A DNA stretch of 34,271 nucleotides, taken from positions 1 to 34,271 of IMG/VR virus record IMGVR_UViG_3300032093_000456, one strand, 5' to 3'. Under the pieces are notes generated by a model. It had not been told where the DNA came from. It worked only from the letters and a program-made list of their open reading frames with translations, and searched no databases. Of the stretch, positions 25,001 through 32,354 are shown in pieces; the stretch's first letter is position 1; the number at the start of each line of letters is the position of its first letter. Origin of the DNA: a virus. The translations under genes and the position numbers were made by a program.

Positions 25001-28000
25001 CCACTACTATTTATATCTCCACCTTTATTTTTTGTTACCAATATGTTTCTTAGTCCTGATAATGCTGCAGGTATGTTTGCTCCACCAGTGTAACTTGCTC
25101 CAACAATACTTCCATCTCTTCCTATAAAGTTTACTTTTCCTGATTTATTTCTATAAACACCAATACTTCCTTTTGGTAGGTTTTTGATAAATTGAGACTT
25201 TTGATCTTTTGTTATATCTCCTGCTAATTTTTTACCTTTATTTAAAACAACAAGACCTTTTGCTCTAAGGTTTGTTATTGTTCTAGGGCTTTCAATGTCA
25301 GTTGGTTTTGATATTCCTATCTTATTATAAATTTCTTTTGTATCTGCTCTCCACTGCATTGGTCTCTTTAATAAAGAATATGTTTCAGGATATAATTTTT
25401 TAATTGCCCTTTGATAGATTGGGCCTACATGCTTATCAAATAGTAATTCATCGCCTCGACCAGTCTTTACCATTAATTCTAGTTTTCTTACCATTGCTGC
25501 TTGAACTCTATCAGAACCCGTTCCTCTACCAGTTTTACCTAGCACTTGATCTAGTGGACCAAAGGTTTGACCTGCTGGAGTATTTCTTAAATATGACAAC
25601 AGATCAGATGCTTTTACTCCACTTCCAACACTGTTTCTTAATGCTTGATTAATTGATCTAGGTAAAAATGCTGTAAATCCTTCTTGTTGTGTTGCAAATT
25701 TGCCAACCTTATTAAATATTTTTTCTTGGCCTCCAGTGAGTCCAGATGGTTTAACAAAATCTCCTCCAGATCCTAAGTGTGTAAGTTCAAGTGGTGGTCC
25801 AAACATTCTTGCTTGAGATGGCGATAACTTTCCTGGTCTAACTCCAATACCACTTCTTTCTACGGCTTCTTGTGCTAATATATCTAGATTTCTTTTATTT
25901 TCTATTACATCTCCGCCACCAAAGTATCCAGCAACTCCACCCATATTTAATCTTTCTAAGAACTTTGTACCAATGCTTCTAGTTGCATCTTTTGTTACAA
26001 CAAATTCTCCTGGTGTCAACATTGCTGGAACTGTATCTTGATTACCAGTTCCTGGAACTTGACCACCTGTAGCAAATCTTCTTGGGAAAGCACCTTTAAT
26101 ATTTCTTGATCTTGCTTGTGCTGTTTGTAATGCAGTTCCTGGTGCAGCAAATGTAAATTTAGATAAGGATGCTGCTTCGGCCATTCTGTTTATTAAATAT
26201 GAATATGTATCGCCTAAGTTTCTAACTGCTGCCCTTGCACCCTCTGCGGCAGAAACTTGAGCACGGAAAGCATCGTTTGCAGACATGGTTGCTGAACCCA
26301 ACTGTTTTGCTGCAATTGCGGCGTCTATCTCTTCAAGAGACATATACTTCATGGATTGAGTTACTGCTTGAATTCCGCCTACAACCCCACCCTTCATTAA
26401 TCCTTTAGAAAATATTCCAAGAGATTGTAATAATTTAGCAAGAGTTCCACTTAGGTTCATTAATAAACCAAAAAACATTGTTCCAGCAGGTATAACTAAG
26501 CCAGTAATAATAGTTGCTAGTGCTATAAATTTCTTTGAAAAGTCAGGAAGATTATTAAATCCTTCTACTATCTTAGTTAAGAAATTAACAACAGGAATAG
26601 CAAGTTGAACAAATAATTGACCTATAGGAGCAATTGCTAATTTAAATTTTTCAATAGCCGCGGTTAATTGCACACCAAATGATTGCTCAATAACAGACAA
26701 CTCTCTCTCAGCAGTTTGTCTTAACTGTTCAGAGGAGAATGCCATAGTGTCTATAACTTGACTTGCCTGTGATCCATCTCTAACTATATTCTCAAATAGT
26801 GCACCTAGACGAGCGTATTGGAACTTACCAAATACTTGCTCTAATGCTTGTTGTCTAGAGAATTCATCTAAAGTTTGAAGTGCTGTTGCGAAATCCATTA
26901 CAGTGCCCATTAAATCTCCACGATTTCTTTGGACAATTGCATCTAGATTAATGTTAAATCCAGCAAGCATTTCTTTTGCTTGTTTTGTTGGGTTAATTAA
27001 AGATCCAAGACCTGACTTTAGTGCGTTTGCACCCTGCTCTGCGGATACTCCACCTTCCTGCATTGCTGCAAGAAATACAGCCATATCTTTTACGTCTCCA
27101 CCTAAACCTTTAATAACTGGTGCCACACGTGGAATTGCTGCTGCTAAATCTTGTAAACTTACTACAGTTTGGTTTTCAACCATGTTTAAGAAGTTAACTG
27201 TATCTGCTAACTCTTGTCCACTAAGTCTAAATGCTGACTGCAAAGCAATTGTTGTATCAAGTGCTTGATTTTGATCCATTTGACCAAGTGTTGATAACCT
27301 AGTTGCTTGAGTTACTGCGTCTGTTAAATCTTTATTTCTACGACCTGCTGCTGCAGCCTGAGCAGCCAAGCCAACTGTATCTTTAACTGCAATTCCATAT
27401 TTTGTATATTCTTTACCCAAAGCCATAACAGCATCCATATTGCCTTGTAATTCTGCAGGTGTGGTAAAGATGTCTCCATAAACTTTTTTAAATGCTACTG
27501 CTTGTCTTTCTAGTTCCATGAATGTTTTGCCAGCAGTTGATCCAAATACTGTCAACGGTAGTGTAAAACCAACCATCAACTGACGACCAGCCCACTGAAC
27601 ATTCTTACCAAAGTTAATTAATTGTGTTGTTCCTTGCTTAAACATCGAAGTAAGAATTTGAGATCTTTGTGTAGCAATAGCCATCTCGGAACTAAATGCT
27701 GCTAGAGGTCTGATAGCAAGAGCCTCTTGCATGCCTCTTGATGCACCAGTTGTGGCTATAAATTGAGTTTGTAATGTTCTTGAACGCTCTGCGGCAAGAC
27801 CCATTGTTTCAGCAAATAAAGCACTGTTTCTATTAAATTTAGCATTAAAAAATTGACCTAGAGTTGCTTGACCTTTTCTTAGGGTAGCATCTAATGCACC
27901 AGCAGATGTTTTCATCTTTACGGTTTCAGCAGTAAAGAATCTGCTTGCATTAACTAAGTCTTGTAATTCAGTAGTATATTTAGCAGTGGCACTACTTTGA

Positions 28001-28125
28001 AATTTATTATTTTTATTTACCGCAATTGTAAATGCGTTTATTTGTTGTTGTAAAGCCTTTAATTGGGCAGCGGCATTACCCGTATTGATCTCAATATCAA
28101 TAATACCCTTGGCTACATCAGCCAC
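22009..28125 (-). CDS. Tape measure protein
   Basis: This 2038-residue protein sets tail length. By the usual rule of about 0.15 nm per residue it predicts a tail near 300 nm. The region about 190-500 matches the TP901-type core (KDTVGLAAQAAAAGRR, LNMVENQTVVSLQDLAAAIP, GGVSAEQGANALKSGL). Hydrophobic segments lie near 525-570 and 1150-1185. Long coiled coils occupy about 1640-1870. Three copies of a module ending LTPGEFVV sit near 705, 1050 and 1945. The start is GTG with a GAGGTGA ribosome site, and its G is shared with the stop of the chaperone frameshift product. No lytic enzyme domain was recognised. Confidence 0.95.
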   Translation of the reverse strand: MADVAKGIIDIEINTGNAAAQLKALQQQINAFTIAVNKNNKFQSSATAKYTTELQDLVNASRFFTAETVKMKTSAGALDATLRKGQATLGQFFNAKFNRNSALFAETMGLAAERSRTLQTQFIATTGASRGMQEALAIRPLAAFSSEMAIATQRSQILTSMFKQGTTQLINFGKNVQWAGRQLMVGFTLPLTVFGSTAGKTFMELERQAVAFKKVYGDIFTTPAELQGNMDAVMALGKEYTKYGIAVKDTVGLAAQAAAAGRRNKDLTDAVTQATRLSTLGQMDQNQALDTTIALQSAFRLSGQELADTVNFLNMVENQTVVSLQDLAAAIPRVAPVIKGLGGDVKDMAVFLAAMQEGGVSAEQGANALKSGLGSLINPTKQAKEMLAGFNINLDAIVQRNRGDLMGTVMDFATALQTLDEFSRQQALEQVFGKFQYARLGALFENIVRDGSQASQVIDTMAFSSEQLRQTAERELSVIEQSFGVQLTAAIEKFKLAIAPIGQLFVQLAIPVVNFLTKIVEGFNNLPDFSKKFIALATIITGLVIPAGTMFFGLLMNLSGTLAKLLQSLGIFSKGLMKGGVVGGIQAVTQSMKYMSLEEIDAAIAAKQLGSATMSANDAFRAQVSAAEGARAAVRNLGDTYSYLINRMAEAASLSKFTFAAPGTALQTAQARSRNIKGAFPRRFATGGQVPGTGNQDTVPAMLTPGEFVVTKDATRSIGTKFLERLNMGGVAGYFGGGDVIENKRNLDILAQEAVERSGIGVRPGKLSPSQARMFGPPLELTHLGSGGDFVKPSGLTGGQEKIFNKVGKFATQQEGFTAFLPRSINQALRNSVGSGVKASDLLSYLRNTPAGQTFGPLDQVLGKTGRGTGSDRVQAAMVRKLELMVKTGRGDELLFDKHVGPIYQRAIKKLYPETYSLLKRPMQWRADTKEIYNKIGISKPTDIESPRTITNLRAKGLVVLNKGKKLAGDITKDQKSQFIKNLPKGSIGVYRNKSGKVNFIGRDGSIVGASYTGGANIPAALSGLRNILVTKNKGGDINSSGTQAALLTPGEFVVNKDAAARNRPFLDALNAGKVKNFQQGTRKERNQRYQNITGRTVGQARMAAIGSRVGGGIGGAAFTGFLAGPALQSSSNQAVSAIGKVVTGASIAASAFQVLGPVLRVLATRLPFLTNPVGLVITAFMATSGLLSIVVNKELKKVADAGAAMTRAMYGSTENIEAMAESFGRTTTRQRLAETRASRAGGGISAEAQQFSTQYIQSDAGKKLLADIEKVRAAGGDAALAIRNQVSKAVVAGAITPDEAEAIAKDIGLALNDQSLAIDAVGKISKLFGPNGELLENNILQIAAEISPKFNLSDIITLAQQQVEEGNFISKLFGIEENQVRENVANNINEILKGANENIAASMDVLTTQYEDGEISFTKYQEGIKQQTDLINKNTTKAIDSFAQYLGKTDAELKNLYDRNKFGNLRTQESKAVVKFFDDQRKAAEQSLVGVGQGFESSIVDAVFTGLADGDVLKATEYFNQLTTGNIDKDLVDKIVKALTDKGLIEAANAFRNYITPQVTSRAPDGVKPPVTFQEEDPPGSGGEKSKIQILEESIKQTKEYSAALSVLVKRGLSPEAAANLDAATAIELVKKKRLDLVKAVNQQAAAQRVLQNIVKGEDERQVDILEAQTDAIDANIEAVQDQIDAINKLNDADQRQLTVRNKALEDLSKKEENVNKSYNARIDALNRVKEANAQVAQQEKNRLDLASALTSGDIAAAAQAALTMTEDFAQGQIDNTQAELELQRQREIDALTTSVNGQLLTRQQIESQIDSINQRMYERDLQTWPLQDQIKNLESQREVIARQIEATQLRIRARQIEEEARVGRLVGYYKDIAKYINQAANRKYDPTAANAGGVIKKAFGGFLKYTSNEPAPGMAMGGKMKKYAVGNIVPGLGNTDRVPALLTPGEFVVRKSVAAENMDMLKALNGDVFPSIKGTGSSVELGSVAPTTSTINNTPVYTYNVNVNVPNTDASPEEIANVVVGKLRRMTDTNLRSNRL
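22271..26025 (-). repeat. Three LTPGEFVV modules in tape measure protein
   Basis: Copies are coded at about 25996-26025, 24961-24990 and 22271-22305, each preceded within 25 residues by a GG-containing segment, and two by VPG-x-G-N-x-D-x-VPA. After the motif comes a lysine- or arginine-rich start of a helix (VTKDATRS, VNKDAAAR, VRKSVAAE). Spacing is about 345 and 895 residues, so these are dispersed modules and not a tandem array. Confidence 0.9.
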
Positions 28126-28795
28126 TAACTAATCACCTCGTAATCTAACCCATGACCAATCCCAAAGCCTTTTTGCTTTGCAGCAACACCTTGCAGTGCC
28201 ACTATGTCATTAGGGTTAGAGGTTTTTCCATTGCTGAAAACCCTTGCCTTTAGTGCTTCCCAAGCATCGTGAGACGACTTAGAATTTTTATCTAAATCTA
28301 TTCCTTTTAGTGAAGCAAGGAACTTTTTGTTTTCATATTCTTCTTCTCTTTTAGTAGTTAGTATTTCTACTAATTCAGGTAGAGATAAAGAATTCTCCAG
28401 TTCCTCGTAATTCTTCCAAAGTCCTAGAAGAAATACTTTAGATTCTATCTCGGCGAGATCTAGTTCTGACCAACTAGAGCCGCCGCTAGTGCGTTTGGGT
28501 CGTTCAACTTAATTCCTGCAGCCACTTCAATTACTTTATAAACTGTTGGTAAATCAATAAGTTCTTCTAATTTTGCTTTATCTGCTATTTCAGGCTTGTA
28601 TTGCTTCATAGCAATTGCAGCACAACTTAAAAGCAAATCCATTGATTTAATATTGTCTTCAGCAATTGACGTGTCTGATATTTTTTGAAACTCTTTCATA
28701 AAATCTCTCAATAGAGAAATTTTTAAAGGTTTCATTGTTACTTTCGTACCGTCTTGTAATTCAACTTCTACAATTTCATAGACACTTGTTGCCAT
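28125..28795 (-). CDS. Tail assembly chaperone, long -1 frameshift product (G-T)
   Basis: The ribosome reads 101 codons of the short chaperone, slips back one base on CCCAAAC at 28499-28493, and continues for 122 codons to TAG at 28127-28125, giving 223 residues. The -1 frame is open throughout and reads RTSGGSSWSELDLAEIESKV, then FLLGLWKNYEELENSLSLP and KREEEYENKKFLASLKG. This is the typical T-domain pattern (LDLA-x-x-E ... FLLG-x-W-K-N ... R-x-x-x-Y-x-x-K-K-F-L). The long form binds the tape measure protein while the G part recruits tail tube subunits. The downstream part has no start codon of its own, which supports frameshifting. Its stop overlaps the tape measure start. Confidence 0.92.
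28451..28485 (-). promoter_or_regulatory. Predicted frameshift-stimulating stem-loop
   Basis: Seven bases after the heptamer, a two-part stem can form: outer CGGCG (28485-28481) with CGCCG (28455-28451), inner TCTAGTT (28478-28472) with AACTAGA (28465-28459), loop GGTCAG. The spacer length is in the usual range for -1 frameshifting. The zero-frame stop codon lies inside the structure. Confidence 0.65.
28460..28795 (-). CDS. Tail assembly chaperone, short product (G)
   Basis: The 111-residue acidic helical protein lies between the major tail protein and tape measure genes, the standard place for the lambda gpG-like chaperone. It begins MATSVYEIVEVELQDGTKVT and ends LAAALVGQN at a TAG. An AAGGAGGA ribosome site lies just upstream, and a promoter and terminator pair precedes it. 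The short form should be in excess over the frameshifted form, since frameshifting is usually a minority event. Its last ten codons after the slip site are replaced in the long form. Confidence 0.88.
   Translation of the reverse strand: MATSVYEIVEVELQDGTKVTMKPLKISLLRDFMKEFQKISDTSIAEDNIKSMDLLLSCAAIAMKQYKPEIADKAKLEELIDLPTVYKVIEVAAGIKLNDPNALAAALVGQN
28493..28499 (-). promoter_or_regulatory. -1 ribosomal frameshift slippery heptamer
   Basis: The minus strand reads C CCA AAC in the phase of the short chaperone, an exact X-XXY-YYZ heptamer. After slipping, the -1 frame is open for 122 codons to 28125. It lies ten codons before the zero-frame stop. Confidence 0.92.
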
Positions 28796-28820
28796 TTATC
28801 CTCCTTAAGGACATAGTAAA

Positions 28821-28849
28821 ATTATAGCACAAAACCCACCTCTCGACAA
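28821..28849 (-). promoter_or_regulatory. Promoter overlapping the tail protein terminator
   Basis: The -35 box TTGTCG (28849-28844) lies in the terminator loop and first stem base. A 17-base spacer follows, then TATAAT (28826-28821) preceded by TGC, an extended -10. It would restart transcription for the tail chaperone gene with its AAGGAGGA ribosome site. Confidence 0.6.
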
Positions 28850-28859
28850 GAGAGATGGG
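28835..28859 (-). terminator. Terminator after the major tail protein gene
   Basis: A 10-bp stem (arms 28859-28850 and 28844-28835, one G-T wobble on the minus strand) with a 5-base loop is followed by TTTT. It lies 22 bases past the stop of the tail tube gene. The U-tract is short, so termination may be partial and let some transcripts into the chaperone and tape measure genes. Confidence 0.8.
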
Positions 28860-28881
28860 CTAAGTGTCTATTTAATTGTTT

Positions 28882-29565
28882 TTAACCACGTACGCGATCT
28901 ACGATTTTACCGTATGATCCATTTGATGCTGGAAGTAGACGGAATGATACTTCGAACATTGATGGTTCGTCACGTTTTGCAGATACTGTTACACTTTCAA
29001 TTGAGAGTGCACGGTGTGCTACATATACGCGTTCTACTGCTGATGCACCAGTTGCGTCTGGGTCTCCAGATCCTGGTCCGATTGCAACGATTGCTCGTTC
29101 AACTGGAACAGATCCTAGTTCTCCAGAGTTTAAGACTAGTGTATCTTCAGTTGCACCATCGTATTTATCTGTACTTGGAGCAGCGATTGCTAACAATAAG
29201 TTTTCAAGTGTTGCTTCAGCAAATGCTGTTGCCATGTTAACTTGCATACCTTGTTTGTAAAGTTTTGCAACGTCTAGCAATTGATCAACTTGGACTTCAC
29301 CGAAGTCTGGTTGGAATTGTAATTCCAAACCGTTCATGGTGTAACCTACGTTGTTATAATCAGATGATGCTTCCATTGTGTCTGCGAACGGTGTTCCAGA
29401 TACGAATGAAGGAATTCCTGATACGCTACCTGAACCAGTAAAGTTATAAACTGCTGCTGATCCAGAACCTTGTGAGTACTTCAAGGCACCTTTGCCACCT
29501 GTTCCTTTTGATACGAACAGACGAGCGGCACCTACGATAATTTGGTTGCTGTTACCTAATGCCAT
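28882..29565 (-). CDS. Major tail (tube) protein
   Basis: The 227-residue, beta-rich protein has the Gly/Ser- and Ala-rich style of actinophage tail tube proteins (GNSNQIIVGAARLFVSKG, LELQFQPDFGEVQVDQLLD, and a C-terminal VSFRLLPASNGSYGKIVDRV). Its position before the frameshifted chaperone and tape measure genes is diagnostic. It has an isolated transcription context: a TATAAT box about 55 bases upstream, a strong GGAAGGTGA ribosome site, and a hairpin terminator just after the stop. These fit high expression of an abundant virion protein. Confidence 0.88.
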   Translation of the reverse strand: MALGNSNQIIVGAARLFVSKGTGGKGALKYSQGSGSAAVYNFTGSGSVSGIPSFVSGTPFADTMEASSDYNNVGYTMNGLELQFQPDFGEVQVDQLLDVAKLYKQGMQVNMATAFAEATLENLLLAIAAPSTDKYDGATEDTLVLNSGELGSVPVERAIVAIGPGSGDPDATGASAVERVYVAHRALSIESVTVSAKRDEPSMFEVSFRLLPASNGSYGKIVDRVRG

Positions 29566-29620
29566 ATTTTATTTCACCTTCCTTGTTTTTAGGAAAAGTG
29601 GGGCGATTTCCTCAATACTA

Positions 29621-29626
29621 ATTATA
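29621..29626 (-). promoter_or_regulatory. -10 box before the major tail protein gene
   Basis: A perfect TATAAT lies in the gap before the major tail protein gene and would give a leader of about 50 bases that keeps the ribosome site. The -35 region is unclear, so confidence is limited. Confidence 0.4.
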
Positions 29627-29636
29627 TACCTATTTA

Positions 29637-30221
29637 TTACTCATTATATTGCTTAGAATGATAGTCATATTTGATAATAAGATCTCTAGATGGTCTATAT
29701 TCCATTAAATCAGATACATCTTGTTGACTTTCTGCATACCCTGACTGAAACACATTGATACAGTGAAAACTATACTTAAATAAGTCTGGATAGGTAGATT
29801 CATCATAGTCTCTTAATGTTCCAGCAAATTGATTTATATCTTGTGCTGCGGTATCTTCTCTATCTAAAATTGCTGTGATAAGACTTGTTAGGTTGATTGT
29901 TACTCCATATCTATCTGCACCGTTAGGAGCATCTCCATATAAAGACCCACCATAAATTGTATATCTCATTTGCTCACTTTTTATAGGATAAAAATACTTA
30001 TATGATCCTGTTCTTACTTTTGTAAACTTATCAAATATAATATATGGTAAATCATTCTCTAATATATCAGGAGGAATATTTCCTGCACCCGCTGGGAAAA
30101 ATGGTATAAAGTCTGGACCACCTACGGTCTTAGGGTATAGGTTATAAAAGGCTGGTGCCTGAGTTTTAAACTGTTCCCAAACATATTCATTAATAATGTT
30201 TTCTGGTCTATAAATCTTCAT
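29637..30221 (-). CDS. Putative tail terminator / tail completion protein
   Basis: The 194-residue protein is encoded directly before the major tail protein and after the neck proteins, the usual place for the tail terminator that caps the tube at its head-proximal end. It has an N-terminal helix (YVWEQFKTQAPAFYNL), a beta segment DLPYIIFDKFTKVRTG followed by MRYTIYGGSL, and a helix VTINLTSLITAILDRED, an alpha/beta pattern consistent with that family. The ATG is ATGA-coupled with AGGTGG upstream. Function is positional plus general fold. Confidence 0.65.
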   Translation of the reverse strand: MKIYRPENIINEYVWEQFKTQAPAFYNLYPKTVGGPDFIPFFPAGAGNIPPDILENDLPYIIFDKFTKVRTGSYKYFYPIKSEQMRYTIYGGSLYGDAPNGADRYGVTINLTSLITAILDREDTAAQDINQFAGTLRDYDESTYPDLFKYSFHCINVFQSGYAESQQDVSDLMEYRPSRDLIIKYDYHSKQYNE

Positions 30222-30904
30222 CGTCTACCACCTGGTCCTTTTACGATCCAAGATAATGCTGCTTGTTTTCCTATTGATCTTGCATTTCTATTTTTAGCAG
30301 CACTTCTAAATTTATTACTATATTCTTTAGGGTTAGAAAAGTGTTTATAAAATCCTATTGAGTCCAAGTATACATTAGTAAAATATATCCCATAAAACTC
30401 ATTGAATGCTCTAACAAAAGATCCTCTTGTTGCAGCACCTCCTGGGTTTGCTATTACGATAGGACCACTTCTAAAAAACTCTTCTCCATCCACTTCAAAA
30501 AACAATGCTTTGGCATTAACTTCATTTATAACTACCTCTATTCCTTCTTCCATTACTCTTGCTTTATCAAAAAATTCTTGATCACTATTTGGCGGGGTTG
30601 TATCGGAATACAAAAACTCTGCAGATACTAATGCATTATTACCTTTTAAAGCAGATGTTAGTTCAAATAGTCTTCCACCAGGGTTTCCAACTTGACCCCA
30701 TTCATATACGTGGTGTAGCATTCCAGGATGTGATCTAGCAAGGCCGTCTAGATAATCGTAGAAAACATCTATTGATTCATCTGCTATATTCTTAGTTATT
30801 TTCTTTTGGTTTCTTTTTAACTCTGTTGTAAAGCCATCTGTATATTGAACAACATTCTTTAAAACTTGTGAGACATTATTAACATTTATTTTTGCTGTAA
30901 TCAT
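30218..30904 (-). CDS. Putative neck protein, HK97 gp10-like
   Basis: From the ATG at 30904 (an ATGA overlap with the stopper gene) the protein has 228 residues; a GTG three codons upstream is also open. An N-terminal helical region (NVSQVLKNVVQY ... ADESIDVFYDYLDGLARSH) is followed by an inserted loop-rich domain and a basic C-terminus (KFRSAAKNRNARSIGK ... GPGGRR). This size, basic tail and order are those of HK97 gp10-like proteins that help join head and tail. The middle insertion (about 70-180) makes it longer than the typical member of about 130-150 residues. Confidence 0.6.
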   Translation of the reverse strand: MITAKINVNNVSQVLKNVVQYTDGFTTELKRNQKKITKNIADESIDVFYDYLDGLARSHPGMLHHVYEWGQVGNPGGRLFELTSALKGNNALVSAEFLYSDTTPPNSDQEFFDKARVMEEGIEVVINEVNAKALFFEVDGEEFFRSGPIVIANPGGAATRGSFVRAFNEFYGIYFTNVYLDSIGFYKHFSNPKEYSNKFRSAAKNRNARSIGKQAALSWIVKGPGGRR

Positions 30905-31374
30905 GATTCCCACTTTTGCACTTGAGACTTACTTATGTACAGTCTAAAATGTCTTAGATTATGGTTATAGTCAAATGTAGGTACTATAGTTTTAACTTCA
31001 TATTTAGTATTTACTACCCCTGCTGAATTAACTAAGTTTTGACCATTGATCCATACATAGGCTCCAGATGGATCTTTTATGTTTGTTACTGATATAGACG
31101 TAATAGGATGATAAATTCCACTACTATCTTGTCTTAGATCTTGTTTAGTTCTTAAAAATGCATTTGAGTCATAGATAAAGTCTGTACCTTTTGTTCTAAG
31201 TTCTCCATTAAAGCCTCTTGTAGACAATTCACTAATAATTGAACAATCTATTGTTCTATCGTATACCCATGTTTTAGATATATTGCCGTAGTCTTGTTGT
31301 CTAGTTGTAGCATAGTATACATCTGCTGTCATTGGAAATAATAAGTCGTCAAGACTAGATGTCTCTAAAATCAT
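30901..31374 (-). CDS. Putative head-tail stopper (head closure protein)
   Basis: The 157-residue beta-rich protein sits between the adaptor and gp10-like genes. The strand pattern (ADVYYATTRQQDYGNISKTW, DCSIISELSTRG, ITSISVTNIKDPSGAYVWIN and TKYEVKTIVPTFD) fits the small beta-barrel stoppers that close the capsid exit after packaging. The ATG is inside a TAATG junction with GGGGTG upstream. Assignment is from gene order and beta-barrel character. Confidence 0.6.
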   Translation of the reverse strand: MILETSSLDDLLFPMTADVYYATTRQQDYGNISKTWVYDRTIDCSIISELSTRGFNGELRTKGTDFIYDSNAFLRTKQDLRQDSSGIYHPITSISVTNIKDPSGAYVWINGQNLVNSAGVVNTKYEVKTIVPTFDYNHNLRHFRLYISKSQVQKWES

Positions 31375-32261
31375 TACAACACCCCGATACGAAGCCTGTT
31401 TCTGTACTTCTCCAAAATTTTATCTACAAACATATTGCCAGTTCCAGTACTTGGATTTTTAGCAAACTTAATCTTAAAGTCTTCATTATCAAATGATTCA
31501 ATATATCTGTTTATATATTTTAGATTATCGTTTTTAATATCTTGTATTAATAATTCACATGCTTCTTGTATGTCTTGAGGAACAACTTTATATCCAAAGT
31601 CTCCGTCAATTGTATATTCGGCATTTTCAGCAAATTGAACATCTAGATATCTTTCCATCCATACCTGTCTATAATTGACTTTATTCTCTGGTGTTTCATC
31701 GTCTACGTTAGTTATTGATGTGCCATCTTTTGTAATTGCATAAACAACGTCATTTGCACTAGCACTTAGGCTAGAATCATATTGTAAATCTTGATTTTCA
31801 TATACTTTATAAATCTTGTATATTTTTTCATCTATTGGCAAATAGTCGGATCCATTTCCAACCACTGTTTTTTCTTTACGAAGGAATGGAAACCCTTGAG
31901 TTTGTGAGTCTATAATATATCTTGCTAGTCTTTCATATTCAATTTCTTTTCCATCAGTAATGCTCAATGCAGAGGCTACTGTGTCTAAATTGCAATATGG
32001 TCTTATGATTTCAATATTCGTTAAAATTACTGTATCACCAATAGAGTTTTTAACTGATGCTGCTAGCGATCCAGTATAGTTTAAATATTTTGAGTCAAGG
32101 CTAAATGATACTGCTCCAGATATTGTGGTTGCTGATGCTGAGAATGTTTCACCTGTATATAGGTCTTCATAGTCTAATGTATATGTTCCACTTGGAGAAA
32201 TTGTAAAAGTGGCTGTTAGGCCAGTAACTTTTTTATATTGTCTTTCATTTAATATTTCCAT
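31374..32261 (-). CDS. Head-tail adaptor (connector) with N-terminal Ig-like extension
   Basis: The first gene after the major capsid protein and its terminator has 295 residues. The C-terminal half is helical with the connector signature YKVVPQDIQEACELLIQDI, as in gp6/gp15-type adaptors that sit below the portal. The N-terminal 90 residues are beta-rich and repetitive (FTISPSGTYTLDYEDLY; SASATTISGAVSFSLDSKY), resembling an Ig-like or decoration module. That addition makes the protein about twice the usual adaptor length. An AAGGAGGA ribosome site and a TATAAT box lie upstream. Confidence 0.65.
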   Translation of the reverse strand: MEILNERQYKKVTGLTATFTISPSGTYTLDYEDLYTGETFSASATTISGAVSFSLDSKYLNYTGSLAASVKNSIGDTVILTNIEIIRPYCNLDTVASALSITDGKEIEYERLARYIIDSQTQGFPFLRKEKTVVGNGSDYLPIDEKIYKIYKVYENQDLQYDSSLSASANDVVYAITKDGTSITNVDDETPENKVNYRQVWMERYLDVQFAENAEYTIDGDFGYKVVPQDIQEACELLIQDIKNDNLKYINRYIESFDNEDFKIKFAKNPSTGTGNMFVDKILEKYRNRLRIGVL

Positions 32262-32285
32262 AATAAATAAAATTCCTCCTTACTA

Positions 32286-32294
32286 ATTATATCA
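32286..32294 (-). promoter_or_regulatory. Extended -10 promoter before the connector operon
   Basis: The minus strand reads TGA-TATAAT, a consensus extended -10 box, directly after the capsid terminator. The predicted start falls just before AAGGAGGA, leaving an 18-20 base leader for the adaptor gene. No good -35 box is visible. Confidence 0.55.
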
Positions 32295-32307
32295 TTGTAA
32301 AAAGATT

Positions 32308-32337
32308 GAAGGGAGGATATTTTACTATCCCCCCTTC
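32308..32337 (-). terminator. Terminator after the major capsid gene
   Basis: Arms at 32337-32326 and 32319-32308 pair over 12 positions with one mismatch around a 6-base loop. The transcript then reads AATCTTTTT, a short U-run. It lies 18 bases past the capsid stop and separates that gene from the connector genes. Confidence 0.75.
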
Positions 32338-32354
32338 TGTGAACTAAAAGTTAA

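Noticed and set aside
28481-28490. GCGGCGGCT as alternative slip site
   Set aside because: It does not fit X-XXY-YYZ pairing in the zero frame, while CCCAAAC a few bases earlier fits exactly.
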